NCBI GenBank assembly: GCA_002315455.1
Contig: DCGG01000067.1
Coordinates: forward strand, 1 to 6,904
Direction: 5' to 3'
DNA length: 6,904 nt
Source of the DNA: Lentisphaeria bacterium UBA1784
GTDB taxonomy: Bacteria; Verrucomicrobiota; Lentisphaeria; Victivallales; Victivallaceae
Positions 5,005 to 6,904 of this stretch are shown here, in pieces; positions within the stretch are counted from its first letter, which is position 1; every line of letters starts with the position of its first letter. Below the pieces are notes generated by a model. That model saw nothing but the letters and a program-made list of their open reading frames with translations. It searched no databases and was not told where the DNA came from. The translations under genes and the position numbers were made by a program.

Positions 5005-6904
5005 ATGATCGACTTTCAGAACATCAGCAAAAGCTACTTCGGGAAATACGTCCTCCATCAGGTCTCCTTCCGGGTCAACTCGGGGGAGCGGGTGGGCCTG
5101 ATCGGACCTAATGGCGCAGGCAAAAGCACCATCTTCGGCATAATCACGGGCGAAGTGGTCCCGGATTCCGGCTCCGTCGCCATCCCCAAGGACCACCGCC
5201 TCGGCGTCATGCGCCAATACGTGGAGCCTTCCGCTCTGGAACGCCCCCTTCTGGAGTACACCGCCGACGCCATCCCGGAACTCCCGAAGTACCTCGCGGA
5301 ATTGGAGGAACTGGAAAAACGGCTTGCGGCAGGAAATCTGGAGGCAAAGGAGCAGGAGAGCCTCCTGCACCGCCACGGACATCTGCAGACCGCAGTGGAG
5401 CACTTGGGCGTTTACAGTTTGGACGTGGACGCCAAGCAGGCCCTCACCAGCCTCGGCTTTCCGGTGGAGAGTTTCACACGCAAACTGAAAGAGTTTTCCG
5501 GCGGCTGGCAGATGCGTGCCACCCTCGCCCGGGTCCTGATCTCCAGGCCGGATACTCTGCTCCTTGACGAACCCTCCAACTATTTGGACATCCCGGCCAT
5601 CGAATGGCTCTGCCGTTTTCTGGCCAACTATCCGGGGACCCTGCTGCTGATCTCCCACGACCGCTTCCTGCTGCGGAAACTCACCTCCACGACCTTGGAA
5701 CTGAACGCAGGGTCCGTCACCCGCTACGCAGGAAACTACGACTACTACTGCCGGGAACGGGAAAACCGCCAGCGCACCCTCGAAGCCGCAAAGCGCAACA
5801 CCGACCGGAAACGGGAACAGATGGAACGGGTCATCGACCGCTTCCGCGCCAAGAGCACCAAAGCGGCGCAGGCCAAGAGCTGGCAGAAAAAACTGGATCA
5901 GATCGAGGAGATCGACCTGCCGGACGCGCTGGACTACAAGGGGATCATCCGCTTCCCGGAGCCCCCGCCCGCCGGAGTGGAAGCCTTCCGTCTGGAAGGA
6001 CTGACCTTCGGATACACGCCGGAGAAAATCCTTTTTCACGACGTGGATCTGGAGATCAATTCCGGGGACAAGATCGCCGTCATCGGCTACAACGGCTTGG
6101 GCAAGACCACGCTTCTGAAACTTCTGGTGGGCAAACTTCAGCCGACCCGGGGCAAGGTGGTCATCGGCCACCACGCCGTCATCGGATATCAGGCACAGGA
6201 GTTCTCGGAGATCCTGAATGATGCCATGAGCGTCTACGACGCAGTGAAAAATGCACTCCCGGCCGGGGCCTCCACCGCCGACCTCTACAACGTGCTTGGT
6301 TCCTTCGGATTCTCCGGAGACGCGGTCAGCAAGCCCTGCGGTGTTCTCTCCGGCGGAGAACGCATCCGGCTTCAGCTGGCGCGGATCTTCGTCAATCCGC
6401 CCAACGTCCTGATCCTCGACGAGCCCACCACCCACCTTGACATCTCCGCCCGGGAACTTCTGCAGGAGGCCCTGAAAAACTATCCGGGGACCGTCTGCAT
6501 GGTCAGCCACGACATCGATTTCGTCCGCAATACGGCCACTACGATTCTCGCGCTGGAGAACGGGACCATCACCAAATATTACGGAAACTACGACTACTTT
6601 CTAGAAAAAACAGCCAGCACCGCCAACGCGTCAGGCGGAAACCAGAGCAATGCGCGTTCCGCCTCGGGGAACTCCTCGGCGGGAGCCTCCTCCACCGGGG
6701 AGGTCCCCATGCTGGCCAAGGACCGGCGCCGGGCACGGGCACAGGCGCGGCAGGCCATTTCCGCCGACCTCAAACGGGCAAAAGAAGCCGTGGAGAAACT
6801 GGAGAAACAGCTGGATGAGCAGAGCGAACAGCGCAAAGTCCTGATCGCCAAACTTTCCAGCGGCATGAAACTGGACTTCGGAAAACTCAAGAAGCAGTTG
6901 TCCG
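5005..6904 (+). CDS. ABC-F family ATPase (ribosome-associated type), 3' end missing
   Basis: ABC-F proteins are soluble twin ATPases without membrane domains; characterised members bind the ribosomal E site and affect translation, stalling relief or antibiotic protection. 633 residues are visible before the edge. Domain 1: Walker A GPNGAGKST (34-42), signature FSGGWQ (164-169), Walker B and DEPSNYLD (185-195, E189), switch H218. A charged helical linker spans about 245-305. Domain 2: atypical Walker A GYNGLGKTT (361-369), signature LSGGER (448-453), DEPTTHLD (472-479, E473), switch H502. After YYGNYDYF (525-532) comes a Ser/Gly/Asn/Ala-rich stretch (537-565), then a basic helix and coiled coil (570 onwards), as in Uup- or YheS-like C-terminal domains. 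The exact subfamily cannot be fixed, so no symbol is given. ATG 5005 is the only reasonable start in frame, 24 nt after the terminator T-tract, with no clear Shine-Dalgarno sequence and no obvious promoter. It may depend on readthrough or a weak promoter. Confidence 0.92.
   Translation, partial: MIDFQNISKSYFGKYVLHQVSFRVNSGERVGLIGPNGAGKSTIFGIITGEVVPDSGSVAIPKDHRLGVMRQYVEPSALERPLLEYTADAIPELPKYLAELEELEKRLAAGNLEAKEQESLLHRHGHLQTAVEHLGVYSLDVDAKQALTSLGFPVESFTRKLKEFSGGWQMRATLARVLISRPDTLLLDEPSNYLDIPAIEWLCRFLANYPGTLLLISHDRFLLRKLTSTTLELNAGSVTRYAGNYDYYCRERENRQRTLEAAKRNTDRKREQMERVIDRFRAKSTKAAQAKSWQKKLDQIEEIDLPDALDYKGIIRFPEPPPAGVEAFRLEGLTFGYTPEKILFHDVDLEINSGDKIAVIGYNGLGKTTLLKLLVGKLQPTRGKVVIGHHAVIGYQAQEFSEILNDAMSVYDAVKNALPAGASTADLYNVLGSFGFSGDAVSKPCGVLSGGERIRLQLARIFVNPPNVLILDEPTTHLDISARELLQEALKNYPGTVCMVSHDIDFVRNTATTILALENGTITKYYGNYDYFLEKTASTANASGGNQSNARSASGNSSAGASSTGEVPMLAKDRRRARAQARQAISADLKRAKEAVEKLEKQLDEQSEQRKVLIAKLSSGMKLDFGKLKKQLS

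Noticed and set aside
3024..5006. 660-codon open frame on the minus strand opposite the membrane pair
   Set aside because: It is antisense to two well-supported genes and a terminator, its translation is biased toward Gly, Leu, Phe and Asp with no domain pattern, and long antisense frames are expected at this GC content.
4831..6510. 559-codon open frame on the minus strand opposite the ABC-F gene
   Set aside because: The opposite strand carries every ABC-F motif in one frame; the antisense product has no recognisable motif.

Overview
The window reads as chromosomal housekeeping sequence from a moderately GC-rich Gram-negative bacterium. LpxA (lipid A synthesis) implies an outer membrane. The monocistronic-looking lpxA, cofactor-independent phosphoglycerate mutase, CCGG-rich composition and the style of the N-terminally anchored coiled-coil protein make me lean to the PVC superphylum, perhaps Lentisphaerota or Verrucomicrobiota. 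That placement is an impression, not a result. I see no tRNA, rRNA, CRISPR, insertion sequence or phage gene.

Layout. On the minus strand, reading leftwards from about 1200, a sigma70-type promoter drives lpxA (1114-314), followed after 80 nt (with a weak terminator-like hairpin) by the start of gpmI (233 to beyond the window edge). Divergent on the plus strand are a TrmH/SpoU-type RNA methyltransferase (1321-1797) and, directly abutting it, a divergent NAD kinase-family protein (1798-2550). At the stop codon of that gene lies a good promoter (2545-2573) for a two-gene unit: a small four-helix membrane protein (2665-3213) and, overlapping it by 4 nt, a 569-residue membrane-anchored coiled-coil protein (3210-4919). 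A strong intrinsic terminator (4952-4980) closes this unit. Only 24 nt after its T-tract, an ABC-F ATPase starts (5005) and runs off the right edge.

The most interesting part is the two-gene unit at 2665-4919. The first protein carries a GLFGTV motif in its third helix and an STLIG motif in its fourth, resembling the two threonine-containing pore helices of TolQ/ExbB. The second begins with a single membrane helix bearing a lone aspartate (D11, CDF) placed like the proton-carrying Asp of MotB/TolR/ExbD. It then has roughly 290 residues of predicted coiled coil and a C-terminal globular domain that faintly recalls a catalytically dead trypsin-like fold. I propose a minimal ion-driven stator-like pair with an unusually long periplasmic arm. 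Motif reading by eye supports this; no search was run.

Secondary points: an NAD kinase homologue with several altered motifs and a CPHC tail, an LpxA with substitutions at conserved positions, hairpins embedded in a promoter spacer and in the 3' end of a coding region, and an ABC-F protein with a non-standard second Walker A and a low-complexity linker.
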